Below are positions 14,410 to 22,484 of a stretch of DNA of 27,082 bases, one piece after another (position 1 is the stretch's first letter; each line of letters opens with the position of its first letter). This DNA comes from a virus. The notes under the pieces were generated by a model. It was given only the letters and a program-made list of their open reading frames with translations. It was not told the DNA's origin and searched no databases. The translations under genes and the position numbers were made by a program. The DNA is taken from IMG/VR virus record IMGVR_UViG_3300007511_000120, positions 1 to 27,082 of that record; one strand, given 5' to 3'.

Positions 14410-14417
14410 TATAAATA
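14410..14417 (+). promoter_or_regulatory. T4-type late promoter for the packaged-protein module
   Basis: TATAAATA exactly matches the T4 late consensus. It lies in the gap between the replication operon and the 14455 gene. The predicted start near 14424 leaves a 30-nt leader with AAGGGA before ATG 14455. It marks the switch from early/middle to late genes. Confidence 0.7.
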
Positions 14418-14454
14418 TATCAGTAAAGTGTATAATCTGATTAAGGGATAAGTA

Positions 14455-16275
14455 ATGATTAAATCTTTTACAAATTATTCTGAACAAAAATTATTTTTAG
14501 ATGATCTAGTAGAATTTAGTATTCATGAACCAAAATATGGTGTTGGACAACAAGTAGTTGTAAAAACTAATAAACTTGATTCTATATCTGATTATTTGGG
14601 AATTAAGGTTGATGCTTCAACGATATTGACAAAAGCTGCACCAGATCCAAATGCTCCTGAAATATGGGTAGGAACAGGAGAAGGAGAAGAAGTATATCTT
14701 GAAACTGGTGGAAAAACATATCATTTGTTGGGTGCCGCATCTAGCCTTAAATCATATTTTAATGGTTATAAAGATACTCCTGGAATATCATGGAAAGCAG
14801 ATTCAATTGAAACAGGTCAATGTTTAGGGCTGTATATTGATGCAAATGGAATGTTAGAGAAGATAGGTCAGGCTGGGGGAACTCCATCTACAAGTGTTAC
14901 AGATTCAATAAAGAAAAAGATAACCGCTGCATTTCAAAATGGTCAAGATTGGGATATGGGTGGAGTAGGTAAAATTTCTGAAAAGTTAGACAAAATTAGT
15001 TTAGGTGATATGACTCAACTTTTGGGATTAGCCGCAGGAATGCAATTATATTGGGAAAAAATAGGAAAATCTAGAGTTGGTGGTACACCAAATATAATTC
15101 ATGGAAAAATTAAAGAGTATTATACTGCTGAAGAAGGAAATCCTGCAGTTGAAGTACGTGGTTCAAAAGAAAATACTGCAGATACAATTATTTCCAATGT
15201 AAGTGCTTCTGAACTAATTGCAGCAATGAAAGGATCACCAGTTGAATATGATAAGGGTGTTTGTTTTATAAAAGGAACAAAAATTAAATTTCTTCAAGTA
15301 TCATTAAAAAAGGCAAAGGGAGCAGCACAATTAGGTAAAATCACCTCAATGTTACAAACAAAATACAATTTACCAAAATATGAGGTAATGTTGCAAACTT
15401 TATTGGATGAGGGATATTTGGATGAAGGATTCAGAAGTTTTTTTGGTGGCGTTTGGAAAAAGTTATCAGGATTAGTAGATAAAATTAAAGGATGGGTAAA
15501 AGGATTGGGAAAGAAATTATCAAAGAAATTTGATAGAAAAGTTAAAAGTGATTTAGGTCAACTTCAAAGGGTATTTGATAAAATGCCAGGACCGAAAGTT
15601 AATCTAAAAGAAGCATTTGTATTTGATGAACAGGGGTTGATATGTGAAGGATTAAATGTAGAATTACAAAAATTAGATGTTCCTAAATTAAATGTGGTCA
15701 GACAAGGAATTGAGGATAGATTATTTGATTTTGCAAGATCTGCTAGAAATCCAGAATTTACATATAAGAAAACAGGAGGTTTAGGAAAAGGAAATCTACC
15801 AGTAGAAGATAGATATAAATTATTTTCAAATTATACAGGTGTTTATGTTTTTAATGAAGTAATTTCTGCTAATATGGGAAATATGGAAAAATTAAAAGAT
15901 GAAATGATAGCTATGCAGAAAGAAATGTTATTTGGAAAAACAACATTACCCGTATGGAAAGTATATGGTATTGGAGGGGGTGGAGATCCCTGGGAAGAAT
16001 TGGGTGGTGCTAAAGAATTTGAAGAAGGTAAACAAACTGCATTTGCAGGATTAATTGGTGCTATTGTAGGATTTCATGCAAATAGTCAAGGTGGAGATTA
16101 CTATGCACTTGAAAGTTCATTTTTATTTAATGTAGATCCAGAAGGACTTCCCACATATACATTAAATCGTATGGGAACAAATCAAGGAGGATCATCCTTT
16201 TCATTTGTATTTGAGGGATCGACAACTATTTCTAATAAGAAATTTATAGAAAAATATGGTAAGGCTAGTAAATAA
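14455..16275 (+). CDS. large late protein with basic amphipathic segment, candidate internal head protein
   Basis: A 606-residue protein of unknown family. The N-terminus MIKSFTNYSEQK resembles the F-x-x-F/Y-x-E capsid-targeting-like segments of neighbouring gene products. In the middle is a pair of L-D-E/G sites (317-320 and 322-325), then a Lys/Trp/Gly-rich amphipathic stretch (GVWKKLSGLVDKIKG and on, about 331-365), then an L-K-E/A site (384-387). These sites match the (L/I)xE rule of the T4 prohead protease. The N-terminal part is Gly/Thr-rich and beta-prone, and the C-terminal 200 residues look globular. A late promoter precedes it and the next gene overlaps its stop. Packaging is inference. 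Confidence 0.8.
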   Translation: MIKSFTNYSEQKLFLDDLVEFSIHEPKYGVGQQVVVKTNKLDSISDYLGIKVDASTILTKAAPDPNAPEIWVGTGEGEEVYLETGGKTYHLLGAASSLKSYFNGYKDTPGISWKADSIETGQCLGLYIDANGMLEKIGQAGGTPSTSVTDSIKKKITAAFQNGQDWDMGGVGKISEKLDKISLGDMTQLLGLAAGMQLYWEKIGKSRVGGTPNIIHGKIKEYYTAEEGNPAVEVRGSKENTADTIISNVSASELIAAMKGSPVEYDKGVCFIKGTKIKFLQVSLKKAKGAAQLGKITSMLQTKYNLPKYEVMLQTLLDEGYLDEGFRSFFGGVWKKLSGLVDKIKGWVKGLGKKLSKKFDRKVKSDLGQLQRVFDKMPGPKVNLKEAFVFDEQGLICEGLNVELQKLDVPKLNVVRQGIEDRLFDFARSARNPEFTYKKTGGLGKGNLPVEDRYKLFSNYTGVYVFNEVISANMGNMEKLKDEMIAMQKEMLFGKTTLPVWKVYGIGGGGDPWEELGGAKEFEEGKQTAFAGLIGAIVGFHANSQGGDYYALESSFLFNVDPEGLPTYTLNRMGTNQGGSSFSFVFEGSTTISNKKFIEKYGKASK

Positions 16276-17495
16276 TGTTTGCATTCTCTTCATACTTAAC
16301 TGAACAAAAGAATCTCCACATGGAGCATATCGAAGATGAGGTATTGAATGGTGGAGTAAATGGAACAAGAGCAGCAATAAACTTTCTTCAGGGTTTACGT
16401 GATATGCTCGCGGGTAATGCTTCATCCCCTGTAAATGTTACAGTTAAGTGGGACGGAGCCCCTGCAATATTTGCTGGTACTAATCCAGAAAATGGACAGT
16501 TTTTTGTAGGCACAAAAGGTGTATTTGCTAAGAATGCAAAAATAAATTATACTGAAGAAGATATTGATAGAAATCATAGTGGAGGATTAGCCTCTAAACT
16601 AAAAATAGCATTAAAAGAATTGTCTAAAGTAAATATTCAAGGTGTGCTTCAAGGGGATATGATGTATTCTTCAGAAGATATAGAAAAAAAGACAATAGAT
16701 GGTAAAAGTTATTTAACATTTCAACCGAATACTATAGTTTATGCGGTTCCGGAAAAATCTCAATTAGCTGCTAAGATCTTATCTTCTAATATGGGGATAG
16801 TATGGCACACTACTTATACTGGTGATACGATGGAAGATATGGTCGCGTCATTTGGGGTTGCTTCTGGGGCCTTCCGTGAAACTAGTTCAGTTTGGCAAGC
16901 AGATGCATCATTCAAAGATCAGTCTGGTACTGTGACAATGACTAAAGATGAAACTGATGAGATTACAGCAATATTGAGTGAAGCAGGAAAGTTGTTTAGA
17001 AGAATGGATTCTGGAACATTAACTATGATTGCAGAAGATCCAAAAACAGCAGAATTAATAAAAACCTTTAACAATACTAAAGTAAGGGCAGGTGAACCAA
17101 TAAAGAATGTAAAAAAACATACCGCAGAACTGATCGCATTTGTATATGATAGGCTGAAAAATGAGGTAAATAAGGTGAAGAGGGAAGCTTCTAAGAAAAA
17201 TAAACAAGATCAAATGGATAGATATGTTGGGTTTTTAAGGAGTAAGTCTAAGGAATTGGTTAAGATATTTGTCATGCAAAACATTCTTATTAAGGCAAAA
17301 CTTTTGATTCTAAAAAAATTACAAAGTATTAAGGGATTAACTAAGACATTTATAAGAACATCAACCGGATATAGAGTTACGGCACCAGAAGGTTTTGTGG
17401 CTATTGATACTTTAAAGGGGGGAGCAGTTAAGTTGGTAGATCGACTAGAATTTGCACACCAAAATTTCAACGCAGCAAAGAATTGGGATAAATAA
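16275..17495 (+). CDS. ligase-like nucleotidyltransferase-fold protein (DUF6267-type)
   Basis: A 406-residue protein resembling a family common in marine T4-like phages that I recall as DUF6267. VKWDGAPAIF (57-66) holds a K-x-D-G motif (Lys58, Asp60, Gly61) like the adenylated lysine motif of DNA and RNA ligases. A conserved-looking LHMEHIEDEVLNGG lies at 14-27 and a VLQGDMMYSSEDIE segment near 123-136 could match a ligase motif III region. The N-terminus FAFSSYLTE/Q (2-11) resembles a capsid-targeting sequence with an L-x-E cleavage site. A Lys-rich helical part lies around 285-325. Real ligase activity is unproven. Confidence 0.82.
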   Translation: MFAFSSYLTEQKNLHMEHIEDEVLNGGVNGTRAAINFLQGLRDMLAGNASSPVNVTVKWDGAPAIFAGTNPENGQFFVGTKGVFAKNAKINYTEEDIDRNHSGGLASKLKIALKELSKVNIQGVLQGDMMYSSEDIEKKTIDGKSYLTFQPNTIVYAVPEKSQLAAKILSSNMGIVWHTTYTGDTMEDMVASFGVASGAFRETSSVWQADASFKDQSGTVTMTKDETDEITAILSEAGKLFRRMDSGTLTMIAEDPKTAELIKTFNNTKVRAGEPIKNVKKHTAELIAFVYDRLKNEVNKVKREASKKNKQDQMDRYVGFLRSKSKELVKIFVMQNILIKAKLLILKKLQSIKGLTKTFIRTSTGYRVTAPEGFVAIDTLKGGAVKLVDRLEFAHQNFNAAKNWDK

Positions 17496-17533
17496 AAAAC
17501 ATTTTATATTGATATGATTCAAGAAAGGTTATT

Positions 17534-17764
17534 ATGAAATATGGGAAATATGATAGATTTCATTTAGAAGAATTGATTCAAAAAGTGTGGAGTTTGTCGG
17601 AAGATTTAGATACATTACTTTGGAAAATGTATGATGATCCAATTCCACCTACTGAAGATGAGATGTGTAATTCAATCATAGGATTATCAGAATTACATAA
17701 TATACGCTGTAGAAGATTATGGGAATGTTTTGAAGAATTAGTACACGAAGGAAATATTATATGA
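17534..17764 (+). CDS. small acidic helical protein, unknown function
   Basis: A 76-residue protein behind AGAAAGG, mostly helical and acidic, with two cysteines (CNSIIG and CRRLWEC regions). A GATAAATA box at 17487-17494 could be a weak late promoter, but it coincides with the preceding stop codon. Not recognised. Confidence 0.7.
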   Translation: MKYGKYDRFHLEELIQKVWSLSEDLDTLLWKMYDDPIPPTEDEMCNSIIGLSELHNIRCRRLWECFEELVHEGNII

Positions 17765-17788
17765 AACATTCAAAGAGTTTTCTGAAAA

Positions 17789-18580
17789 ATGAAAACTTTT
17801 AAACAACATATATCTGAAGCTCAAGCACTTTTTAAGACTGATAGCATGATATTTACCAACTTAGAAAGTCCAGCATTAATTCTTTCTCCATCTATGATAG
17901 AAAGAGTATTTGATCAAGAACGAATTGAGGCATGGCACGTTACAGATATAAATGGATTAAAAGGACTTCAACGAATAGAAGGTAAGAAATCATCTATATC
18001 AGTATTGACCGAAATAGAATCAGGTAAGATTAAGATATTTTCTATGGGAGTAGAAACGGATGGTGGTTATTGTGTTAAACTTGAAGGGAATTTACTTTTG
18101 TCCTCAGATATTGATGTATATTCAGAAAGATTAGAGGGGGGCCGAAGAGCTATTGCAGTCAGCGCTCAAGATTATCCTAGCTTATATAAAGACATGATGA
18201 AGATGATAAAAAGTATGTGGGATAAATTTGGGTTTGAACAATATACGGGTGATGAATATGTAACTGCTATGGATTTTAATAAATGGGGAATGGCACTTAA
18301 AGGAAAACAAAAAGCTCAGTTTATTAAAGAATATATTGATAATTCTGAAATTATATTAAAGAAGAACAAAAAGGCAAGAGAAGAATTGAGAAAAATGGGT
18401 AGACATAAATTTTCAACGTATAATGAAAGTGTAGTTAATCAAATTAAGATAAAAACTATATACGTAATTAATAATAATACGATAGAAAAATTTGGATCAC
18501 AGTATCAGGCCGCAAGAAAGTTATTTAAGAATGTTCTTGAAGTAACATCAAATCGTATGGGGGAGATCATAAGTAAATGA
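17789..18580 (+). CDS. candidate packaged internal protein with ADP-ribosyltransferase-like features
   Basis: A 263-residue protein starting MKTFKQHISEA, which matches the T4 internal-protein capsid-targeting sequence MKTYQEFIAEA at 7 of 11 positions, including the I-x-E/A cleavage site after residue 10. After this tag comes AWHVTDINGLKGLQRIEGKK (about 48-67) and SISVLT. The H-x-T then I-x-G then S-x-S/T pattern recalls the PARP/KptA/ART fold, where a His or Arg is followed by an S/T strand. No clear catalytic Glu is assigned. The C-terminal third is Lys-rich and helical. T4 packages an ART (Alt) in its head, which makes the idea attractive but unproven. Confidence 0.8.
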   Translation: MKTFKQHISEAQALFKTDSMIFTNLESPALILSPSMIERVFDQERIEAWHVTDINGLKGLQRIEGKKSSISVLTEIESGKIKIFSMGVETDGGYCVKLEGNLLLSSDIDVYSERLEGGRRAIAVSAQDYPSLYKDMMKMIKSMWDKFGFEQYTGDEYVTAMDFNKWGMALKGKQKAQFIKEYIDNSEIILKKNKKAREELRKMGRHKFSTYNESVVNQIKIKTIYVINNNTIEKFGSQYQAARKLFKNVLEVTSNRMGEIISK

Positions 18581-19620
18581 AAACAGTAGCATTTGTATTC
18601 GGAAGATTTAATCCACCAACAATAGGTCACGGGAAGTTATTAGATGCGTTAAAAGCAACTGCCCAAAGAGAGAGGGCAGATTATTATATATTTACTAGTC
18701 ATTCTCAAGATGCAAAGAAGAATCCTTTATCTAAGAATACTATTTTTCGATTTATGTCAAAAATGTTTCCTCAATTTAGGAAAGCGTTTAAACACGAATA
18801 TAAAGGTGAAATAAGGAATGTTTTTGATATTGCTAATAATTTTCATGGAGAATATGATAAACTTATCATGGTTGTAGGTAGCGATAGAGTTTCAGACTTT
18901 GAGCGTATACTAAATAAGTATAATGGAATAAAGGCTCAACACGGATTTTATGATTTTAAAGAAATTCAAGTAGTTAGTGCTGGTGATCGTGATCCAGATG
19001 CAGAAGGTGTAACTGGAATGTCAGCCTCTAAAATGAGGGCAGCAGCAGTCAAAGGAGACTTTGATTCTTTTAAATTGGGAGTTCCAGCAATTATGAGTGA
19101 TAAAGACACAAAGGATATGATGAATGCAGTAAGATTAGGTTTAAAATTGGATGCTATAAGAGAAGGTATGAAACGTAGAAGAGGAATACAGGAACCCGTT
19201 GTAATTGAAGATAATTCAAGAACAATAGAACCAACAGAATTAACATGGCAAGGATATGAAACAATAAGTTTATCTACTTGTGCTGAAGCCTTTGATTTAT
19301 TTGATGAGATTGTTAATAGTATTGGATTTTCTACTTTTACTACACCAGAACAAGCATACCTCAAAGAATCATTGATTCTAGTTGATAAGTGTCTTACAAT
19401 TGCTAATTCACCTAAAGAAATCATAGAAGAAAAAGATGTTCAAGATTATTTAAAATTTTCACAGAAAGCAATAAAATTACTAGAGTCTGTTGGAAAACGA
19501 ATAGGAATTCCATTTGATTATTCGTTTTTGAATAAACTTCAAGTTGAGGTTATTGAAGAAGAAATTAAACCAAAGAAATCTTTCACACAATTTATTGGAG
19601 AAGTACATGGCAACCGATAA
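18577..19620 (+). CDS. cytidylyltransferase-fold nucleotidyltransferase with targeting-like tail
   Basis: A 347-residue protein. The N-terminal domain (1-190) is a cytidylyltransferase-like enzyme: FGRFNPPTIGHGKLL (8-22) holds the T/H-x-G-H active-site motif, VVGSDRVSDFE (99-109) fits the GxD region, and MSASKMRAA (148-156) is the ISxTxxR-type nucleotide-binding loop. Such enzymes make NAD, coenzyme A or CDP-lipid intermediates; NMN adenylyltransferase is the nearest guess. The C-terminal domain (about 210-325) is helical and unknown. The last residues KSFTQFIGEVHGNR contain a capsid-targeting-like F-x-x-F-I-x-E segment. It has an ATGA start and overlaps the next gene by 14 nt. Confidence 0.9.
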   Translation: MKTVAFVFGRFNPPTIGHGKLLDALKATAQRERADYYIFTSHSQDAKKNPLSKNTIFRFMSKMFPQFRKAFKHEYKGEIRNVFDIANNFHGEYDKLIMVVGSDRVSDFERILNKYNGIKAQHGFYDFKEIQVVSAGDRDPDAEGVTGMSASKMRAAAVKGDFDSFKLGVPAIMSDKDTKDMMNAVRLGLKLDAIREGMKRRRGIQEPVVIEDNSRTIEPTELTWQGYETISLSTCAEAFDLFDEIVNSIGFSTFTTPEQAYLKESLILVDKCLTIANSPKEIIEEKDVQDYLKFSQKAIKLLESVGKRIGIPFDYSFLNKLQVEVIEEEIKPKKSFTQFIGEVHGNR

Positions 19621-21988
19621 TTTACTAAGCGTAATCGCCAGTCTTGTCAAGAGAGAAGGTCGGATTGCTAAAGAGGAATCCAAAAAGGCGAAGGACGCAG
19701 TAAAGGCAGCAAAAGAGGCTGAAGAAGAGGACGAAGATGAAGATCCTGTAGGTGATGGTGAATCTGATGCAAAGGCAGCAGAAAAAGAACCAGCACCAAA
19801 ACCAGATGATGAGGAAGAACCAGAAGACGATAAAACAGGTGAAGGTGATACTAAACCTACTGGTCCTGATCCTGCATTAGTAGCACAAGTTGCTAGAATC
19901 GTCAAACAAGAAATTGAAGACGAAAAGAAAGAAAAGAAGGAAAAGGAAATTAAAATTTCTGGTAAAAAAGAAAAAATTGACACTAAACCAACAATAAAAC
20001 AAGAGGATAAAATGAAAGGTCGAATGACATTTAAAGAAGCAATTGCGGCTTCCATATTAGGAACTGATAAGATATATGAAGGATATGAAGGAGCAGTACT
20101 TAACATTCTTGATACAGCAGGCATTAGAGGGCCGTTGGGTTATGAACCATTCTTTGAAAATGGTAAACTTTATGTTGAAAGAGGATCAGAAAAAGAAGCA
20201 AAACAAGCTCTTAAAGACGATGGTTCTATCAGAAGAATACCTAAAATTGTTGGTGAAGAATTGGCACCAGAAGAATATCTTCAAATGGAAGCAGTTTCAG
20301 TTGATGGTAGATTAAAAGGTTTCAAAGAAGCACTCAAGAGATTGACTTATGAAAAAATTAAGGCAATGAAAGAGAAGGAAGAAGTTGAGATTGATGAAAC
20401 TATTGAAGTTCCGGAGGGATTGAGTAAAGAAGATGCAGCAGCATTTATGGCAGCAGCATCTGCGGCCAAAAGAGCCGGTAAAAAGAAATTTAAACTTGGT
20501 GGAAAAGAATATCCTGTTACTATCAAGGTAAATATTCCTTCAAAAAAAAATGAAGATTTAACTACCGAGGAAATTGCGGTAGATGAAGCAAGGAAAACTG
20601 CAAAAGATATTGGAATGGAATGTCAAGAATGTGGTAAGAAATTTCGTGCTAAACTTTCTACATTACAATATGGAAAGACCAAATGTCCAAAATGTAAGAG
20701 TACAGATATAGATTTTTCATATGGTGAATCGGTTGAGGTCGAAGAAGCACGATCAAAAGAAGATGAGTTGGAATTAGCAAAAGTGATTGCAGCGTGGAAG
20801 AAAGCAGGAGGAAAAATTAAAAAATTACCACCTGGCAGAAAGTTCCAAAGTTTGTTTGGAAAAGGATATAAACCTAAGAAACAACCACGCCAAGCAGAAG
20901 AAGTTGAGATCCAAGAACATTGTGGAGAATGTGAATTTGGATTAGAAGAAAGAGCAAAATATGATCTTTATCACAAGACATTTTCTGCAGCAATGCAACA
21001 TGCATATGATGTGGCCAAGAAACAGGGTTATATTGTAGATCCAGATGAAATCGACAATAAGGTTGCAACAGGACCAAGAAAACCATCAAGTGGTAAGACT
21101 AACCGATACATTTTGGGAACAGATAAGAAGAAAAATCTTCATGTCCAAGTTGCAAACTTAGATAACAAACGATACGAACTCAATATGTACATTGAGGGAG
21201 TTGAGATTGACGAGAAGTTCAAAAAAGGTAAGTATACACTTAGAGATGGAAACACCGGTAAGGTGATTGCAACATATAATTCTGGTGCACAAGCTGCAAA
21301 AGAAATGCATAAACTTTTGGATAGTGGTAAATATGATGAATTAGAAGTAAAAATGGAAGAAGTTGAACCCATCGAAGAGGCAGACCGAAAAGCATTAAAG
21401 AATTTTTCTAAAGAACTTTCTGATTATGCAAGAAAGAGTGGTGGAATCGATAAAGCAGATTTTGAGAAGGTTGCAAAGATTGCAGATTCTGGTAAAATGC
21501 CAAAGAAGAATGATATTCCAGATGATACAGATCCAAGAGATTTTGTATTAATGATGATGATGAAATATTTTGAAAAGAGAGAATTGAAAATGTATAAAGG
21601 ATTATCACCAACATTCGATTCTTGGTTAAATGAGTCTGTTCAAATGACAAAAGTGAGAAGGCTTAGAACTAAGATAAATGAAGCATTAGATAGAGAAGCA
21701 GTCCGTGAATTACAATTATATATTGAAAATGATTCAGACTTATACAGAAGACAGATAATACCAATAGTTAAAAACATTCAAAGAAAAATGAAGTCTGGTA
21801 AGTATGACCATACAAAAGCACCTAAACTTTGGATGTATTTAGTAGATAACGGTGCAAAGAAATATGTGAAAGAATTTGGTGGGGATGTGAAGTCCATGTT
21901 CCCTAAAGATGTTCGACATTCAGTTGCAGTTAATATGGCAAATGAATACCGTGCAGAAATAGAATCTCAAGGTGGAGAAATGTACTAA
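19607..21988 (+). CDS. candidate prohead-processed polyprotein with zinc ribbon
   Basis: A 793-residue late protein from ATG 19607 with TTGGAG upstream; a reading from 19544 lies inside the previous gene. The first 135 residues are acidic Lys/Glu/Ala low complexity. Next come MKGRMTFKEAIAASIL (136 on), a zinc ribbon C-x2-C...C-x2-C (Cys339, Cys342, Cys360, Cys363), a domain starting KYDLYHKTF (about 451-530), a short beta domain after KGKYTLRDGNTGK, and a helical C-terminal domain (693-793). Domains are separated by recurring linkers of the form E-E-V-E-I-x-E. Each linker ends in an (I/L/V)xE site like those cut by T4 gp21, for example 262-264, 435-437, 534-536, 589-591 and 690-692. Confidence 0.85.
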   Translation: MATDNLLSVIASLVKREGRIAKEESKKAKDAVKAAKEAEEEDEDEDPVGDGESDAKAAEKEPAPKPDDEEEPEDDKTGEGDTKPTGPDPALVAQVARIVKQEIEDEKKEKKEKEIKISGKKEKIDTKPTIKQEDKMKGRMTFKEAIAASILGTDKIYEGYEGAVLNILDTAGIRGPLGYEPFFENGKLYVERGSEKEAKQALKDDGSIRRIPKIVGEELAPEEYLQMEAVSVDGRLKGFKEALKRLTYEKIKAMKEKEEVEIDETIEVPEGLSKEDAAAFMAAASAAKRAGKKKFKLGGKEYPVTIKVNIPSKKNEDLTTEEIAVDEARKTAKDIGMECQECGKKFRAKLSTLQYGKTKCPKCKSTDIDFSYGESVEVEEARSKEDELELAKVIAAWKKAGGKIKKLPPGRKFQSLFGKGYKPKKQPRQAEEVEIQEHCGECEFGLEERAKYDLYHKTFSAAMQHAYDVAKKQGYIVDPDEIDNKVATGPRKPSSGKTNRYILGTDKKKNLHVQVANLDNKRYELNMYIEGVEIDEKFKKGKYTLRDGNTGKVIATYNSGAQAAKEMHKLLDSGKYDELEVKMEEVEPIEEADRKALKNFSKELSDYARKSGGIDKADFEKVAKIADSGKMPKKNDIPDDTDPRDFVLMMMMKYFEKRELKMYKGLSPTFDSWLNESVQMTKVRRLRTKINEALDREAVRELQLYIENDSDLYRRQIIPIVKNIQRKMKSGKYDHTKAPKLWMYLVDNGAKKYVKEFGGDVKSMFPKDVRHSVAVNMANEYRAEIESQGGEMY
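20003..20014 (+). other. internal in-frame ribosome binding site and ATG
   Basis: GAGG at 20003-20006 lies 5 nt before ATG 20012, in frame with the 793-residue protein (residue 136, MKGRMTFKEA). Translation from here would give a form without the acidic low-complexity head. It may also be a relic of a separate gene. Confidence 0.4.
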
Positions 21989-22251
21989 TGGAAAAAAATA
22001 TGGATTTATTCGGTGGAAGATCAGAAGCCGAAAGAATGAAAAATGTGGCAAACGCAATTTATGATGTTGTTAATCCTAAACAAGAAGAACCAGAAAATTC
22101 TGAAGTTCAGGTGGAAACAGCAGAAACTGAACCAGTTGAACCTGAAACAAATCCTGTTGTTGATTTAGTAGGAAAAGCTATATCTTTTCATAAACCAAGG
22201 GGTATCTTTATGCATACGGTGGGCAATAATGGAAGACCAGAATCAGAATGA
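21988..22251 (+). CDS. small acidic protein, unknown function
   Basis: An 87-residue protein with a TAATG start on the stop of the polyprotein gene. The middle is a Glu/Pro/Thr/Val low-complexity linker (about 30-58), between a helical head (MDLFGGRSEAERMKNV) and a short tail. It overlaps the next gene by 23 nt. Not recognised. Confidence 0.7.
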   Translation: MEKNMDLFGGRSEAERMKNVANAIYDVVNPKQEEPENSEVQVETAETEPVEPETNPVVDLVGKAISFHKPRGIFMHTVGNNGRPESE

Positions 22252-22438
22252 ATCGGAAAGCACTTTAGAAGTTGTTGAAGAAAGATTGAAAATGATTGAT
22301 AGTTTAATACAAAAGTTTTCAGGATTTCCAGATGTTCAACAATCTTTAAAAGAAGCAAGGGAATCGCTTTTAGAAAGTGAGGAAGAAATTATGAATTATT
22401 ATGATCTTACAGATTTAGCGAAAACTAAATTAAACTAA
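22229..22438 (+). CDS. small coiled-coil protein, unknown function
   Basis: A 69-residue acidic protein that is almost entirely helical, with heptad-like Leu/Ile/Val spacing over about residues 13-53. It may be a small structural or chaperone-like head component, given its late position. Not recognised. Confidence 0.65.
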   Translation: MEDQNQNESESTLEVVEERLKMIDSLIQKFSGFPDVQQSLKEARESLLESEEEIMNYYDLTDLAKTKLN

Positions 22439-22484
22439 ATATAGCATAATGATAACATTTTTAAATTTTTAATAGGAGAACACA

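Noticed and set aside
17487-17494. GATAAATA as a late promoter
   Set aside because: It coincides with the last codons and stop of the 16275 gene and misses the consensus first base. It was kept only as a remark on the next gene.
17761-17802. 13-codon ORF before the 17789 gene
   Set aside because: It is too short and overlaps the start of the 17789 gene in another frame. It has no evidence beyond an ATGA overlap.
18966-19424. 152-codon minus-strand ORF
   Set aside because: It is antisense to the nucleotidyltransferase gene, has no promoter or ribosome binding site, and no recognisable motif.
19480-20124. 214-codon minus-strand ORF rich in Ser
   Set aside because: It is the complement of the Glu/Lys/Asp-rich low-complexity head of the 19607 gene, which produces long serine-rich shadow frames.
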